Source: Novosphingobium sp.
GTDB lineage: Bacteria; Pseudomonadota; Alphaproteobacteria; Sphingomonadales; Sphingomonadaceae
Length of the DNA stretch: 64,000 nucleotides
Direction: 5' to 3'
Assembly: GCA_024236175.1 (NCBI GenBank)
Contig: JACKKY010000002.1
Span: 831,674 to 895,673 of the forward strand
In this document: piece by piece, positions 34,326 to 43,535 of the stretch
How positions within the stretch are numbered: position 1 is the stretch's first letter
Layout of the letters: each line of letters starts with the position of its first letter
Translations under genes and position numbers: made by a program
Notes under the pieces: generated by a model
Seen by the model: the letters and a program-made list of their open reading frames with translations, nothing else
The model's database searches: none
Told to the model about the DNA's origin: nothing

Positions 34326-35087
34326 CTACTTGCCCTGCCAGTTGGGCTTGCGCTTTTCCGCGAAAGCGAGCGCACCTTCCTTCGCATCCTCCGAGCCGAA
34401 GACGTGGGCGATGTAAGGACCCTGACGCTGGTTGATATCCTCATCCGGCCACAGCCAGGAATCCCGAATGATTCCCTTTGACGCGATGAGCGCCAGCGGC
34501 CCGTTCTCGGCGATTGCCGCCGCCAACTCTCGCGCGGCATCGAGCGCGGTTCCGTCGGTGAGGCGATTCACGAGGCCCAGCTCGAAAGCGCGTTCGGCGC
34601 CGATCGGGTCACCGGTCAACGCCAGCTCCATCGCCAGCGGTCGCGGCAGCAAGCGCGGCAGCTGCACCACCCCGCCACCTGCGGCCACGAGGCCGCGCTT
34701 GGCTTCCGGTATCCCGAATTTGGCATTGCGGTTAGCGACGATCATGTCGCAGGCAAGCGCCAGTTCCATGCCACCGGCCAACGCATAGCCATCGACGGCG
34801 GCAATGACCGGCTTCTTGGGCGTCCAGCTCGTAAGGCCGCCAAAGCCGCGGTCACCCGCTACCGGCATTTCGCCCTTCAGGAAGCCCTTGAGATCCATGC
34901 CGGCGCAGAAAGTGCCGCCGGCGCCGGTGAGGATTGCGCAACGCAAATCCGTTTCCGCGTCGAGGCGGTCCATCGCCGCTGCAATCGCCTCGGCCGCGGC
35001 TTTCGTCATTGCATTGCGAGCCTCCGGACGGTTGATCGTCACTTCCAGAACGCCATCGGCTTCGCGGACCAGCACTTCATCGCTCAT
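34326..35087 (-). CDS. Enoyl-CoA hydratase/isomerase (crotonase) family protein
   Basis: A 253-residue crotonase. Oxyanion-hole regions FCAGMDLKGF (near 63) and VDGYALAGGMELALACD (near 95-111) are intact. The Glu/Glu pair of true hydratases is not fully kept: IPEAKRGLVAAGGGVVQLPRLL has a Glu in the first site and Ala/Gly at the second, so isomerase or other acyl-CoA chemistry is possible. It meets the PAP2 gene tail to tail with no gap. ATG at 35087 follows GGAGATGCC. Possible role in fatty-acid or terpenoid breakdown. Confidence 0.88.
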   Translation of the reverse strand: MSDEVLVREADGVLEVTINRPEARNAMTKAAAEAIAAAMDRLDAETDLRCAILTGAGGTFCAGMDLKGFLKGEMPVAGDRGFGGLTSWTPKKPVIAAVDGYALAGGMELALACDMIVANRNAKFGIPEAKRGLVAAGGGVVQLPRLLPRPLAMELALTGDPIGAERAFELGLVNRLTDGTALDAARELAAAIAENGPLALIASKGIIRDSWLWPDEDINQRQGPYIAHVFGSEDAKEGALAFAEKRKPNWQGK

Positions 35088-35222
35088 TAGGCATCTCCAA
35101 ATTGCGGACGGGTCGGCTGCAGAGTCGCATGCGAATCACCTTCCAGCCCATACTTGCCTTGCTTAGCGAGCTTCCTCTGCTAAGAGGCTGCCCAAATTCC
35201 ACCCCGGGCTTCAGAGGACATT

Positions 35223-36446
35223 ATGGCAAAAATCAAGGTCAAGAACCCTGTCGTCGAGATCGACGGCGACGAGATGACGCGGATTATCTGGCAGTGGATC
35301 CGGGAAAAGCTGATCCTGCCTTATCTCGATGTTGACCTGAAATATTATGATCTCTCGATCGAGAAACGTGACGAGACTGACGACCAGATCACGGTCGATT
35401 GCGCCAATGCCGTCAAGCAGTACGGCGTCGGCGTGAAATGCGCGACGATCACCCCCGACGAAGCGCGCGTCGAGGAATTCAACCTGAAGAAAATGTGGAA
35501 GTCGCCCAACGGGACGATCCGAAACATTCTCGGCGGCGTCGTGTTCCGCGAGCCGATCGTCATCCAGAACGTGCCGCGCCTGGTACCCGGCTGGACCGAC
35601 CCCATCGTCATCGGCCGACACGCTTTCGGCGATCAGTACCGTGCCACCGACACGCTGATCCCCGGCCCCGGCACGCTGCGGATGGTGTTCGACGGCGACG
35701 ACGGCCAGAAGATCGACCTGGAAGTCTTCAAATTCGCCAGCTCGGGCGTCGCCATGACGATGTACAATCTCGACGATTCCATTCGCGACTTCGCCCGTGC
35801 CTCGATGAACTACGCGCTCGACCTTGGCTGGCCGCTCTACATGTCCACCAAGAACACGATCATGAAAGCCTATGACGGCCGCTTCAAGGATCTGTTCCAG
35901 GAGGTTTTCGACACCGAAGGCTTCAAGGAGAAGTTCGACGCCAAGGGCATCACCTACGAACATCGCCTCATCGACGACATGGTGGCGAGCGCGCTCAAGT
36001 GGAACGGCAAGTTCGTCTGGGCCTGCAAGAACTACGACGGCGATGTGCAGTCCGACACGGTGGCGCAGGGCTTCGGCTCGCTGGGCCTGATGACGTCGGT
36101 GCTGATGGCGCCGGACGGCAAGACCGTGGAAGCCGAAGCCGCTCACGGAACTGTCACCCGCCACTACCGCATGCACCAGCAAGGCAAGGCGACCTCGACC
36201 AACCCGATCGCCTCGATCTTCGCTTGGACCCGCGGCCTGATCTATCGCGGCAAGTTCGACGACACGCCCGATGTGGTGCGCTTCGCCGAAACGCTGGAGA
36301 AGGTCTGCATCGAAACCGTCGAGAGCGGCAAGATGACGAAGGACCTGGCCCTGCTTATCGGTCCCGACCAGAATTGGATGACGACCGAACAGTTTTTCCA
36401 GGCGATCGTCGACAATCTCGAAACCGAAATGGCCGACTGGAAGTAA
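35223..36446 (+). CDS. icd: NADP-dependent isocitrate dehydrogenase (dimeric, eukaryote-like)
   Basis: A 407-residue TCA-cycle enzyme converting isocitrate to 2-oxoglutarate. It has the N-terminal KVKNPVVEIDGDEMTRIIW, substrate-binding TITPDEARVEEF and SPNGTIRNILGG, and the cofactor-site AAHGTVTRHYRMHQQG block of the subfamily II (mitochondrial-like) NADP enzymes found in alphaproteobacteria. GAGGAC precedes the ATG. Stands alone, with 135 bases of upstream region holding a weak inverted repeat. No damage. Confidence 0.96.
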   Translation: MAKIKVKNPVVEIDGDEMTRIIWQWIREKLILPYLDVDLKYYDLSIEKRDETDDQITVDCANAVKQYGVGVKCATITPDEARVEEFNLKKMWKSPNGTIRNILGGVVFREPIVIQNVPRLVPGWTDPIVIGRHAFGDQYRATDTLIPGPGTLRMVFDGDDGQKIDLEVFKFASSGVAMTMYNLDDSIRDFARASMNYALDLGWPLYMSTKNTIMKAYDGRFKDLFQEVFDTEGFKEKFDAKGITYEHRLIDDMVASALKWNGKFVWACKNYDGDVQSDTVAQGFGSLGLMTSVLMAPDGKTVEAEAAHGTVTRHYRMHQQGKATSTNPIASIFAWTRGLIYRGKFDDTPDVVRFAETLEKVCIETVESGKMTKDLALLIGPDQNWMTTEQFFQAIVDNLETEMADWK

Positions 36447-36576
36447 TCAGCTTTCCGCGCCGCTGGCGGTCGGGCAATGGTTTCGCCGCCAGCGGATACG
36501 CAACCTTCGATCAATTTGGTTGCACTGCACAATTTCCGGTCGTGACAAGTAAGCGGCCTATGCCCTAGGTTCAGGC

Positions 36577-38376
36577 ATGGCCGCGAGCGAATTGTCTTCC
36601 CCCGTACTATCTGATGCCCTGGTGATCCTGGGGGCTGCCGGGCTCGTCATTCCGGTGTTCACCCGCTTCCGGATCACGCCGATCATCGGCTTTATCGTGG
36701 TCGGCCTGCTGGTCGGCCCCTATGGCCTAGGCCAGCTGGTCTTCGACCATCCATGGCTCGCCCATATAACCATAACGGATCCAGACGGACTGGAACCCTT
36801 TGCCGAGATTGGCATCATCCTGCTGCTGTTCTCGATCGGGCTCGAACTTTCCTTCGATCGTCTGTGGGCGATGCGTCGGCTCGTATTCGGGCTGGGATCT
36901 CTGGAACTCATCCTCATTGCTGCGGCCCTGACTTTTGCGCTGGCCGCGCTGGGCCAGCCGCTGACCGGGGCAATCGGCCTCGGCCTGGCGCTCGCAATGT
37001 CCTCGACCGCGCTGGTCCTGCGCATCACCAATCGGCAGACCCCGGTCGGAAGAGCGGCGCTTTCCATGCTGTTGTTCGAGGACATCGCCCTGGTCCCGAT
37101 CATCTTCCTGCTCGGCGCCCTCGCCCCCTACGCTTCCAGCGAGGGTATCGAGGGGCTGTTCCGCACCATCTGGCTTGGGGCACTGGTCATCGTCGCCCTG
37201 CTCGGGTTCGGACGATTCCTGTTACCGCGCCTGTTTGCCCTTGCAGCCCGCACGAAGAGCCCCGAGCTGTTCCTGGCCGCCAGCCTGCTGGTGGTTATTT
37301 TCTCGGCGCTGGCGACCGCCGCAGTCGGCCTGTCGCCGATTGTCGGTGCTCTGATCGCCGGTCTGCTGATCGCCGAAACCGAATATCAGGGCGAAGTCGA
37401 AACCATAACCGAACCGTTCAAGGGCCTGGCGCTGGGTGTATTCCTCATCACCATCGGCATGCGCATCGACGTCACGGTCGTATGGGAGAACATCGGACCG
37501 ATCCTTACGGCGACAGTTTGCGTGCTGCTGCTCAAGGCGATGGTGACAGGGCTGCTGCTCCGGCTGATGGGCGCCCGGCGCGGCACCTCGGCGGAAGCCG
37601 GTATCCTGATGGCGAGTCCTTCCGAGACCACGCTGATCATTCTTGCTGCCGCCGGGTCAGCCCAGCTGATCCAGCCAGGCACCATCCAATTCTGGCAGAT
37701 AGTGACTGCCATCGGGCTCACCATCACCCCGATCCTCGCCATGGTAGGCCAGCGTATCGCCCGGCGGGTGGACGGCGTCGACGCGGCGCAATTATCCGAC
37801 TCCGACGTGCAAGGACGCCACGCGATCATCATCGGGTTCGGACGGGTCGGCCGGCTCGTCGCCGACATGCTTGTCAGGCACGATCAGCCCTACGTCGCGG
37901 TTGACAGCGACACAGACCTCGTCAGCGAAGGGTTGCGCCAGGGCTACACGGTCACCTTTGGCGATGCCGCGCATGGCCATGCTCTCAGTCGCCTCGGCGC
38001 AGATCGCGCGACAGCCGTCATCCTTACCATGGACGAGCCCATCGCCGCGCAGCGGATGGTGCGCAAGCTCCGGGGCCAGTATCCTGACCTGCCGATCATC
38101 GCCCGCGCCCGCGATGCCAGCCATGCGGCCGAACTGTACAGGGCCGGGGCAAGCCACGCCGTTCCGGAGACACTGGAAAGCTCGCTGCAGCTGTCCGAAG
38201 CGGTTCTGGTCGATCTCGGCGTGCCGATGGGACCTGTCATCGCCTCGATCCACGAGATGCGCGACGAATTGCGCGACCAGATCATGCAGGAAGGCGAGCT
38301 CGAGGAGAGACCAAAGCTGAAGAGCGCAAGCCTGAGGGACCGGGTGGAACCGGACCCTTCTCCCAATACCGGCTGA
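36577..38376 (+). CDS. Kef-type CPA2 monovalent cation/proton antiporter
   Basis: A 599-residue protein: about 12 membrane helices of the CPA2 exchanger domain (residues 10-390, with GFIVVGLLVGPYG and LAMSSTALVLRI), then a cytoplasmic TrkA-N/RCK domain that binds a dinucleotide at IIIGFGRVGRLVADML (near 412) and DSDTDLV. Such proteins export potassium under control of nucleotides or glutathione conjugates. No KefF/KefG partner flavoprotein lies beside it. ATG at 36577; an upstream region of 130 bases has no clear promoter. Confidence 0.9.
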   Translation: MAASELSSPVLSDALVILGAAGLVIPVFTRFRITPIIGFIVVGLLVGPYGLGQLVFDHPWLAHITITDPDGLEPFAEIGIILLLFSIGLELSFDRLWAMRRLVFGLGSLELILIAAALTFALAALGQPLTGAIGLGLALAMSSTALVLRITNRQTPVGRAALSMLLFEDIALVPIIFLLGALAPYASSEGIEGLFRTIWLGALVIVALLGFGRFLLPRLFALAARTKSPELFLAASLLVVIFSALATAAVGLSPIVGALIAGLLIAETEYQGEVETITEPFKGLALGVFLITIGMRIDVTVVWENIGPILTATVCVLLLKAMVTGLLLRLMGARRGTSAEAGILMASPSETTLIILAAAGSAQLIQPGTIQFWQIVTAIGLTITPILAMVGQRIARRVDGVDAAQLSDSDVQGRHAIIIGFGRVGRLVADMLVRHDQPYVAVDSDTDLVSEGLRQGYTVTFGDAAHGHALSRLGADRATAVILTMDEPIAAQRMVRKLRGQYPDLPIIARARDASHAAELYRAGASHAVPETLESSLQLSEAVLVDLGVPMGPVIASIHEMRDELRDQIMQEGELEERPKLKSASLRDRVEPDPSPNTG

Positions 38377-38406
38377 CACGTCGCTGCCGTAACGCAGTTT
38401 GCTCAT

Positions 38407-38421
38407 GTTCTTGTTATGTTC
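38407..38421 (+). promoter_or_regulatory. LexA (SOS) box of the radical SAM gene
   Basis: GTTC-TTGTTAT-GTTC is an exact GTTC-N7-GTTC operator, ending 12 bases before the ATG at 38434. A -35-like TTGCTC (38399-38404), 16-base spacer and CTATTG (38421-38426) overlap the box and would start the transcript at or beside the ATG, suggesting a leaderless mRNA. Confidence 0.75.
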
Positions 38422-38433
38422 TATTGTTAAGGA

Positions 38434-39519
38434 ATGTCTTCCCAGCGTCCTCGCATTCGCGGCCGCGGCGCGCAGTCGGACGCGCTTTCAACGCGTTTCG
38501 GCCTTGCCGAACGTAGAGAGAGCGGAGACTGGCTCGACGAACGCGAGGCTGTGGATGGACCTGTGGGAAAGCTGGCGACAAGCGTAACCGAAGAACACCC
38601 AAAGACGATCCTGACCTTCAACCGGTCGCCCGACATCCCGTTCGACCGTTCGATCAACGCATATCGCGGCTGCGAGCATGGCTGCATCTACTGCTTCGCC
38701 CGGCCTTCCCATGCGTATCATGACCTTTCGCCCGGCCTCGATTTCGAGACCAGGCTGTTTGCGAAGCCAACCGCAGCCAGGCTGCTCCGCGAGACGATGG
38801 CGAAGCCCGGCTACCGACCGGCACCGATCGCCATGGGCACCAACACCGACCCGTACCAGCCGATCGAAGCACGCTACCGGATCACTCGTGAAATCCTCGA
38901 GATCTGTCTCGAAACCCGCCACCCGGTCATCATCACAACCAAGTCCGACCGCGTGCTTCGCGACCTCGACCTCCTGTCCGAACTGGCGAGCGAATGCCTT
39001 GTAGCGGTCGGAATTTCGGTCACGAGCCTCGATCCGGAACTGTCGCGTCTGCTCGAACCACGTGCCGCTTCACCCGCAAAGCGCCTGCTGGCTCTGCAAG
39101 AACTGGATACGGCCGGCATCCCCGTTCACGTATCGGTGGCTCCGGTCATCCCGGCCATCACTGACGAGTACATGGAAGCGATACTGCGCGAAGCCGCCGA
39201 GCGCGGCATTCGCTCGGCAAGCTGGATCATGCTGCGCCTGCCCCACGAGGTGGCGCCGCTGTTCCGTGAATGGCTTGCCGTCCATTATCCCGAACGCTCC
39301 GGCAAGGTGATGTCTATCGTCAGGTCTATTCGGGGAGGTCGCGACAACGATCCGGAATTCTTCTCGCGGATGAAGCCGTATGGCACCTGGGCCAATCTTT
39401 TCCGGAAGCGCTTCCAGATCGCCTGCCGGCGTTTCGGAATGGCTGCCGACCGTCAGTTCGAGCTCGACTGCACGCAGTTCCGCCGTCCGCGTACGGATGG
39501 ACAGTTGAGCTTGTTATAG
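38434..39519 (+). CDS. PA0069-family (spore-photoproduct-lyase-like) radical SAM protein
   Basis: A 361-residue radical SAM protein. The Fe4S4 cysteines are 80, 84 and 87 (RGCEHGCIYCFARPSH), followed by TNTDPYQPIE and a C-terminal domain with FRKRFQIACRRFG. It belongs to the PA0069 family, related to spore photoproduct lyase (SplB), which reverses a thymine lesion; the function of non-spore homologues is unproven. An exact LexA box just upstream supports a DNA-damage role. The only ribosome-site-like sequence, TAAGGA, abuts the ATG, which suits leaderless translation. Confidence 0.9.
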   Translation: MSSQRPRIRGRGAQSDALSTRFGLAERRESGDWLDEREAVDGPVGKLATSVTEEHPKTILTFNRSPDIPFDRSINAYRGCEHGCIYCFARPSHAYHDLSPGLDFETRLFAKPTAARLLRETMAKPGYRPAPIAMGTNTDPYQPIEARYRITREILEICLETRHPVIITTKSDRVLRDLDLLSELASECLVAVGISVTSLDPELSRLLEPRAASPAKRLLALQELDTAGIPVHVSVAPVIPAITDEYMEAILREAAERGIRSASWIMLRLPHEVAPLFREWLAVHYPERSGKVMSIVRSIRGGRDNDPEFFSRMKPYGTWANLFRKRFQIACRRFGMAADRQFELDCTQFRRPRTDGQLSLL

Positions 39520-39580
39520 GACGCGCTAAGTAGGCTTCGCTTACCAGGCCTCAATCGGCCGCAATCGAGTGTGAAGCGAT

Positions 39581-40633
39581 ATGGCTGCGCGGCTGGTCGA
39601 GATATACGTGCCCGACACCGAAGTTGGGCGTCTTCGCGTCATACTCGGCCATCACAGCAGGCGCTTCTGGCGCGAAACCGTTCCGGATGGACAGGAGAAA
39701 TTCACCTGTATCGTCCAGCAACGCTACACTGAACGGCTGCTGGAGGAACTCGATCGCGAATTCGCCGAAGTTCCCTCCTTCGCCGCTATCGTCGCGCAGC
39801 TGGAAGCTGTTCTCCCGCCTGTCGAGGAAACGCCGGAAACCGAGCTGCCCGGACCTGCGGACCTGCGGCCACCGACTGCTCTCGAACGCTTCTTCAGCCG
39901 CGACCGTCTCAGCACCGACGAACTATACGACGACATCGACGAAAGCGTTCACATCCGTCCAAGCTACCTGCTCACGGTCGCACTCTCGGCGGTAATTGCC
40001 GGGCTTGGCATGCGCAGCGGCCAGACCGCGGTTGTGATCGGCGCGATGATCGTCGCCCCCTTGCTCGGGCCGACCATGGGCCTGGCGCTCGCCGCGACGG
40101 TCGGTAACGCTGCGCTCGGCAAGAGGGCGTTCGCGACCCTCGCCGTCGGCTGTATCCTTGCGGTGGTATCGGGAATACTTCTCGGCGCCATCGTCACGAT
40201 CGACCCTCTCGTCGCCGAGCTCAAGAACCGCACGGTGGTCCAGCCCGCCGACATCACCCTGGCGCTCGCCTGTGGCGCAGCCGGCGTGCTGGCCTTCAGC
40301 CGTGGCTCATCGCTCACGCTGGTCGGGGTCATGATCGCCGTGGCCCTTGTTCCGCCGCTCGCCGCCGGAGGAATCTACATCGGAGCAGGACACCCAATCG
40401 CGGGGCTGAACGCGCTTTACCTTTTTGCCGTCAACCTGATCTGCCTCAACGTCGCCGGTATCGCGATGTTCCTGATCCAGGGCCTGCCGCCAAAGAGCTG
40501 GCGGCTTACCGGCGGCATCATGCTCATGTGGGCGACCCTGCTGTTCCTGCTGGCCTCGCTGATGGCGGGCCGGATCCTGTTCGGCCTCGCATCGATGGAA
40601 GCCGTCGCCAGATACCTGGTGAACTCGGTTTGA
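39581..40633 (+). CDS. DUF389 (TIGR00341) membrane protein
   Basis: A 350-residue protein with a soluble N-terminal domain (residues 1-110, beginning RLVEIYVPDTEV) and six or seven membrane helices after SVHIRPSYLLTVALSAVIAG (quoted in part: HIRPSYLLT). GMRSGQTAVVIGAMIVAPLLGP (in part: GAMIVAPLLGP) and SLTLVGVMIAVALVPP are the paired family hallmarks, suggesting an internal repeat. The family is widespread and of unknown, possibly transport, function. Solitary between the radical SAM gene and a crotonase gene. Confidence 0.85.
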   Translation: MAARLVEIYVPDTEVGRLRVILGHHSRRFWRETVPDGQEKFTCIVQQRYTERLLEELDREFAEVPSFAAIVAQLEAVLPPVEETPETELPGPADLRPPTALERFFSRDRLSTDELYDDIDESVHIRPSYLLTVALSAVIAGLGMRSGQTAVVIGAMIVAPLLGPTMGLALAATVGNAALGKRAFATLAVGCILAVVSGILLGAIVTIDPLVAELKNRTVVQPADITLALACGAAGVLAFSRGSSLTLVGVMIAVALVPPLAAGGIYIGAGHPIAGLNALYLFAVNLICLNVAGIAMFLIQGLPPKSWRLTGGIMLMWATLLFLLASLMAGRILFGLASMEAVARYLVNSV

Positions 40634-40702
40634 TCCGCCACGTGCAAGGCTGACGGCTGACTGGGGCGTTGCCATTGCTGGTAACCCGCGCAAAAGGGCA
40701 GC

Positions 40703-41500
40703 ATGACCGACGCACCCATCCTAATTGAAAAGCGCGATGACATAGAGATCGTCTCGCTCAACCGGCCCGACAAGCTCAACACTTTCGACGAAGGCCTGAC
40801 TTTCGCGATGCGCGACTATTTCCAGGAGCTCCACGAGCGCGAGGATGTCCGGGTCGTGATCCTGCGGGCCGAGGGCCGGGCCTTCTGCGCCGGGCTCGAC
40901 CTGTCTGGCTGGCAGAATGACGGCTCGCGGGGTGAACTGCAGCACTACTGGCGGCTCCAGCGTTCGCTTGCCGGGCTCCTCGAGCTGATGCGGTCCTGCC
41001 CCCAGCCGATCATCGGACTTGGCCACGGCGCCGCTTGCGGGGCGGGATTTTCGCTGCTGCTGGCAAGCGACGTGCGCTATGCCGCTCCCAACCTCAGGAT
41101 GAATGCGGCATACATCAAGGTCGGCCTCGGCGGTTGCGATCTTGGCTGCAGCTATTTCCTGCCAAGGCTGATCGGAGCTTCCGTCGCATCCGAATATATC
41201 CTCACCGGCAAATTCATGAACGCGGAGAAAGCCGCTTCCTGCGGACTTGTCAGCGAGATCGTCGAGGCCGACGAGCTGCTCGACAAGGGGCTGGAACTCG
41301 CGGCGGAGATGGCCTCCAACGCGCCGATGGGTCTGCGCCTGACCAAGGAGGGGCTCAACCGCAATCTCGACGCGCGCAGCCTATCCGATGCAATGGCCGT
41401 TGAAGACCGGCAGCAGGTGATGATGCTGATGAGCGAAGATTTCGAAGAAGGCGTCAGGGCCTTCCAGGAAAAACGCGCGCCGCAATACGGGAATCGCTGA
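40703..41500 (+). CDS. Enoyl-CoA hydratase/isomerase (crotonase) family protein
   Basis: A 265-residue crotonase. FCAGLDLSGW (near 58) and GHGAACGAGFSLLLASDVRYA (in part: GAACGAGFSLLLASD) make the oxyanion hole, and the second acidic position lies in the GGCDLGCSYFLPRL segment, where Asp takes a position often used by isomerases (delta3,5-delta2,4-type). Exact reaction unknown. The second crotonase in 6 kb, not closely similar to the first, and near a P450 and LLM monooxygenase, so an acyl-CoA breakdown role is likely. Confidence 0.88.
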   Translation: MTDAPILIEKRDDIEIVSLNRPDKLNTFDEGLTFAMRDYFQELHEREDVRVVILRAEGRAFCAGLDLSGWQNDGSRGELQHYWRLQRSLAGLLELMRSCPQPIIGLGHGAACGAGFSLLLASDVRYAAPNLRMNAAYIKVGLGGCDLGCSYFLPRLIGASVASEYILTGKFMNAEKAASCGLVSEIVEADELLDKGLELAAEMASNAPMGLRLTKEGLNRNLDARSLSDAMAVEDRQQVMMLMSEDFEEGVRAFQEKRAPQYGNR

Positions 41501-41570
41501 CGCTTTCTCGCTGGCTAATCGGGGCTGGCCTGTCCTAGGTTCCCCGGACAGGGGACAAGGAGACGGCCAG

Positions 41571-42485
41571 GTGGCTGACAACGAGGCGACAGGGGGCAGC
41601 AGCAGATCGTCCTATGCCCGCACCCATCTGGGGGAGCCGCATGGCGGATGGCGGCGGGTCGTCTACCAGATCGCCTTCGAATCGGAGACTCCGGCCGGTC
41701 GCCTGTTCGACAAGTTGCTGGTCGTCGCGATCCTGGCAAGCGTGGCGGTCGTCATCGCCGACAGTATCTCGGCGCTCAACCAGCGTTGGGCCCTCGCCTT
41801 CGAGATCGCCGAGTGGTTCTTCACGATCCTGTTCACGGTCGAGTACCTTCTGCGCCTAGCCTGCCTGCGCCGCCCAGCCCGCTATGCGTTCAGCTTTTTC
41901 GGCGTTGTCGACCTCATCGCCATCCTGCCCACGTATCTCGCCCTGTTGTTTCCGGCGACCCATGCGTTGATCGACGTGCGGGTGCTGCGCCTGCTGCGCA
42001 TCTTCCGTATCTTCAAGCTGACGGCCTATGTCTCGGAATATCAGGCTTTGCTGGCGGCGTTGGTCGCCAGCTCGCGCAAGATATTCGTCTTCATCTCGGT
42101 GGTAGCGATGGTCGTGGTGGTGATGGGCTCGCTGATGTATGTCATCGAGGGCCCCGAGCACGGCTTCACGAGCATTCCCGTATCGATCTACTGGGCGGTA
42201 ACGACGATGACGACCGTCGGCTATGGCGACATCTCGCCGCAATCCCCCCTTGGCCAGTTCATTACGTCGCTGATGATGCTGGTCGGCTGGGGCACCCTCG
42301 CGGTTCCGACCGGGATCGTCACTACCGAGATCGCCCTGCACCACCGCCTCGGACGAGGCGCATTGGCAGTCCCGGGGCTGGGCGATGCGGCGCCAGCAAC
42401 ATGCGCAAACTGCGGCGAAGATGCTCATTCGACCCGAGCGCAATATTGCCATCAATGCGGTGCGGAACTGGCCAGGTCAGCCTGA
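41571..42485 (+). CDS. Voltage-gated-type potassium channel with C-terminal zinc ribbon
   Basis: A 304-residue six-helix channel. Helix S4 carries regularly spaced arginines (RVLRLLRIFRIFKL, near 138-151), and the pore loop has the K+ filter TTVGYGD (near 217). The last 45 residues leave the membrane and end in CANCGE ... YCHQCGAEL, two CxxC pairs typical of a zinc ribbon, which is unusual for bacterial Kv-like channels and could sense or bind a partner. GTG at 41571 follows AAGGAG. Tail overlaps the convergent pseudogene by nine bases. Confidence 0.9.
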   Translation: MADNEATGGSSRSSYARTHLGEPHGGWRRVVYQIAFESETPAGRLFDKLLVVAILASVAVVIADSISALNQRWALAFEIAEWFFTILFTVEYLLRLACLRRPARYAFSFFGVVDLIAILPTYLALLFPATHALIDVRVLRLLRIFRIFKLTAYVSEYQALLAALVASSRKIFVFISVVAMVVVVMGSLMYVIEGPEHGFTSIPVSIYWAVTTMTTVGYGDISPQSPLGQFITSLMMLVGWGTLAVPTGIVTTEIALHHRLGRGALAVPGLGDAAPATCANCGEDAHSTRAQYCHQCGAELARSA

Positions 42486-43532
42486 GCTTCCCAGGTTCAG
42501 TCGCTTCGCAAGGCGGCTCTGTTCGGGAAGCTCGGTTCCCCATAACCGCGCCATGCTGATGCCGAGGCAGGCAATCTTGAGCGCCATGAAATCCTCGTAC
42601 CACTCGATGTCGTCGGCACATATGCCGCTTGCCTCGCTCCACAGCGCGATGGTTTCCTCGCGCGTGCCCATGCCCTCGAGATGGTTGCGGTCAGCCGTCG
42701 CTCCGTGCTTCATTTCCGACATGTAGAGCCACCAGGCGAGGTCATTGAGCGGACCGCCAAGCGAAGGCTGCTCCTAGTCCATCACGGCGACTACCTCGAA
42801 ATCATCGCCGAACATCATGTTGACAAGCTCCGCCCCGCCCCAGACCAGCCCCTCCGGTCGGTTTCCAGGCCAGCGTTCGCGCAAGCAATCGCGCGCCGCA
42901 TCAAGCACCGGGAACCGTCGGTCGGCGCTGACCCATTCCACGAAGCGGGAATACTTGTCCCACTCCTGCTCCAGCCCCGATCTCGCCCCTTCCGGTCCCT
43001 CGAGGAATGCGACTTCCGATCGCGGCACCCTGGGCACCGATGCGAGCACGCGCACCCCGTTCTCCCAGAGCCTGCGCCGCTGTTCCGGCGTCGCATCGGC
43101 GATCCACCCGCTTTCGGCATAAGGCGGTCGGCTCACGGGAACTCTTCCGAGGACCTTGCGCATAACGAAGAACGGAGCGCCGATGACGGCGGGATCCTCG
43201 TCGAACCACAGGGGTTCGGCAACCGGGACATAGCCCTTGTCGAACATCAACCGCATGATCCGGTATTGCGATGCGAACAGATCGTCGGGAAAGACCATGT
43301 TGGCGACCGGCTTGACCCGAACGACGAAGCCCTCCGTCACTGCCCGCCCACCGTCGCTCCAGCTGGCATCGAACAGGATGGTCTCATGCGACATCCCCGC
43401 GCCGGACGGATAGCTGAGGTTGTGGACGCGAATGTCGCTCGCCCTATCGATGCGGGCCGAAAGCCAGCGGGAAAGTTGACCGGCCAGCTCATCGAGGTCT
43501 CGCGTGCGGGGAGCGACGATCTGGCTAGCCAC
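42477..43532 (-). pseudogene. Phosphotransferase (APH-fold kinase) with amber codon and lost catalytic Asp
   Basis: Reads as one 352-codon frame of the aminoglycoside-phosphotransferase-fold kinases linked with acyl-CoA dehydrogenases (ACAD10/LvaA-like), except that codon 253 is TAG (plus-strand 42774-42776). It falls right after VVAVMD, where the family has Trp (DWEQPSLGG); TGG to TAG is one change, and the frame continues with EQPSLGGPLNDLAWWL. Also, the catalytic loop, normally (H/W)GDxxxxN, reads WGGAELVN (231-238), so the catalytic Asp is Gly. Two independent faults argue for real decay. Relatives phosphorylate hydroxyacyl-CoAs. Four bases from the LLM gene. Confidence 0.85.
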
Positions 43533-43535
43533 CGT

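Noticed and set aside
35162..35184. CTTAGC/GCTAAG inverted repeat upstream of icd
   Set aside because: Only six bases per arm with an 11-base spacer and no second copy; chance is likely.
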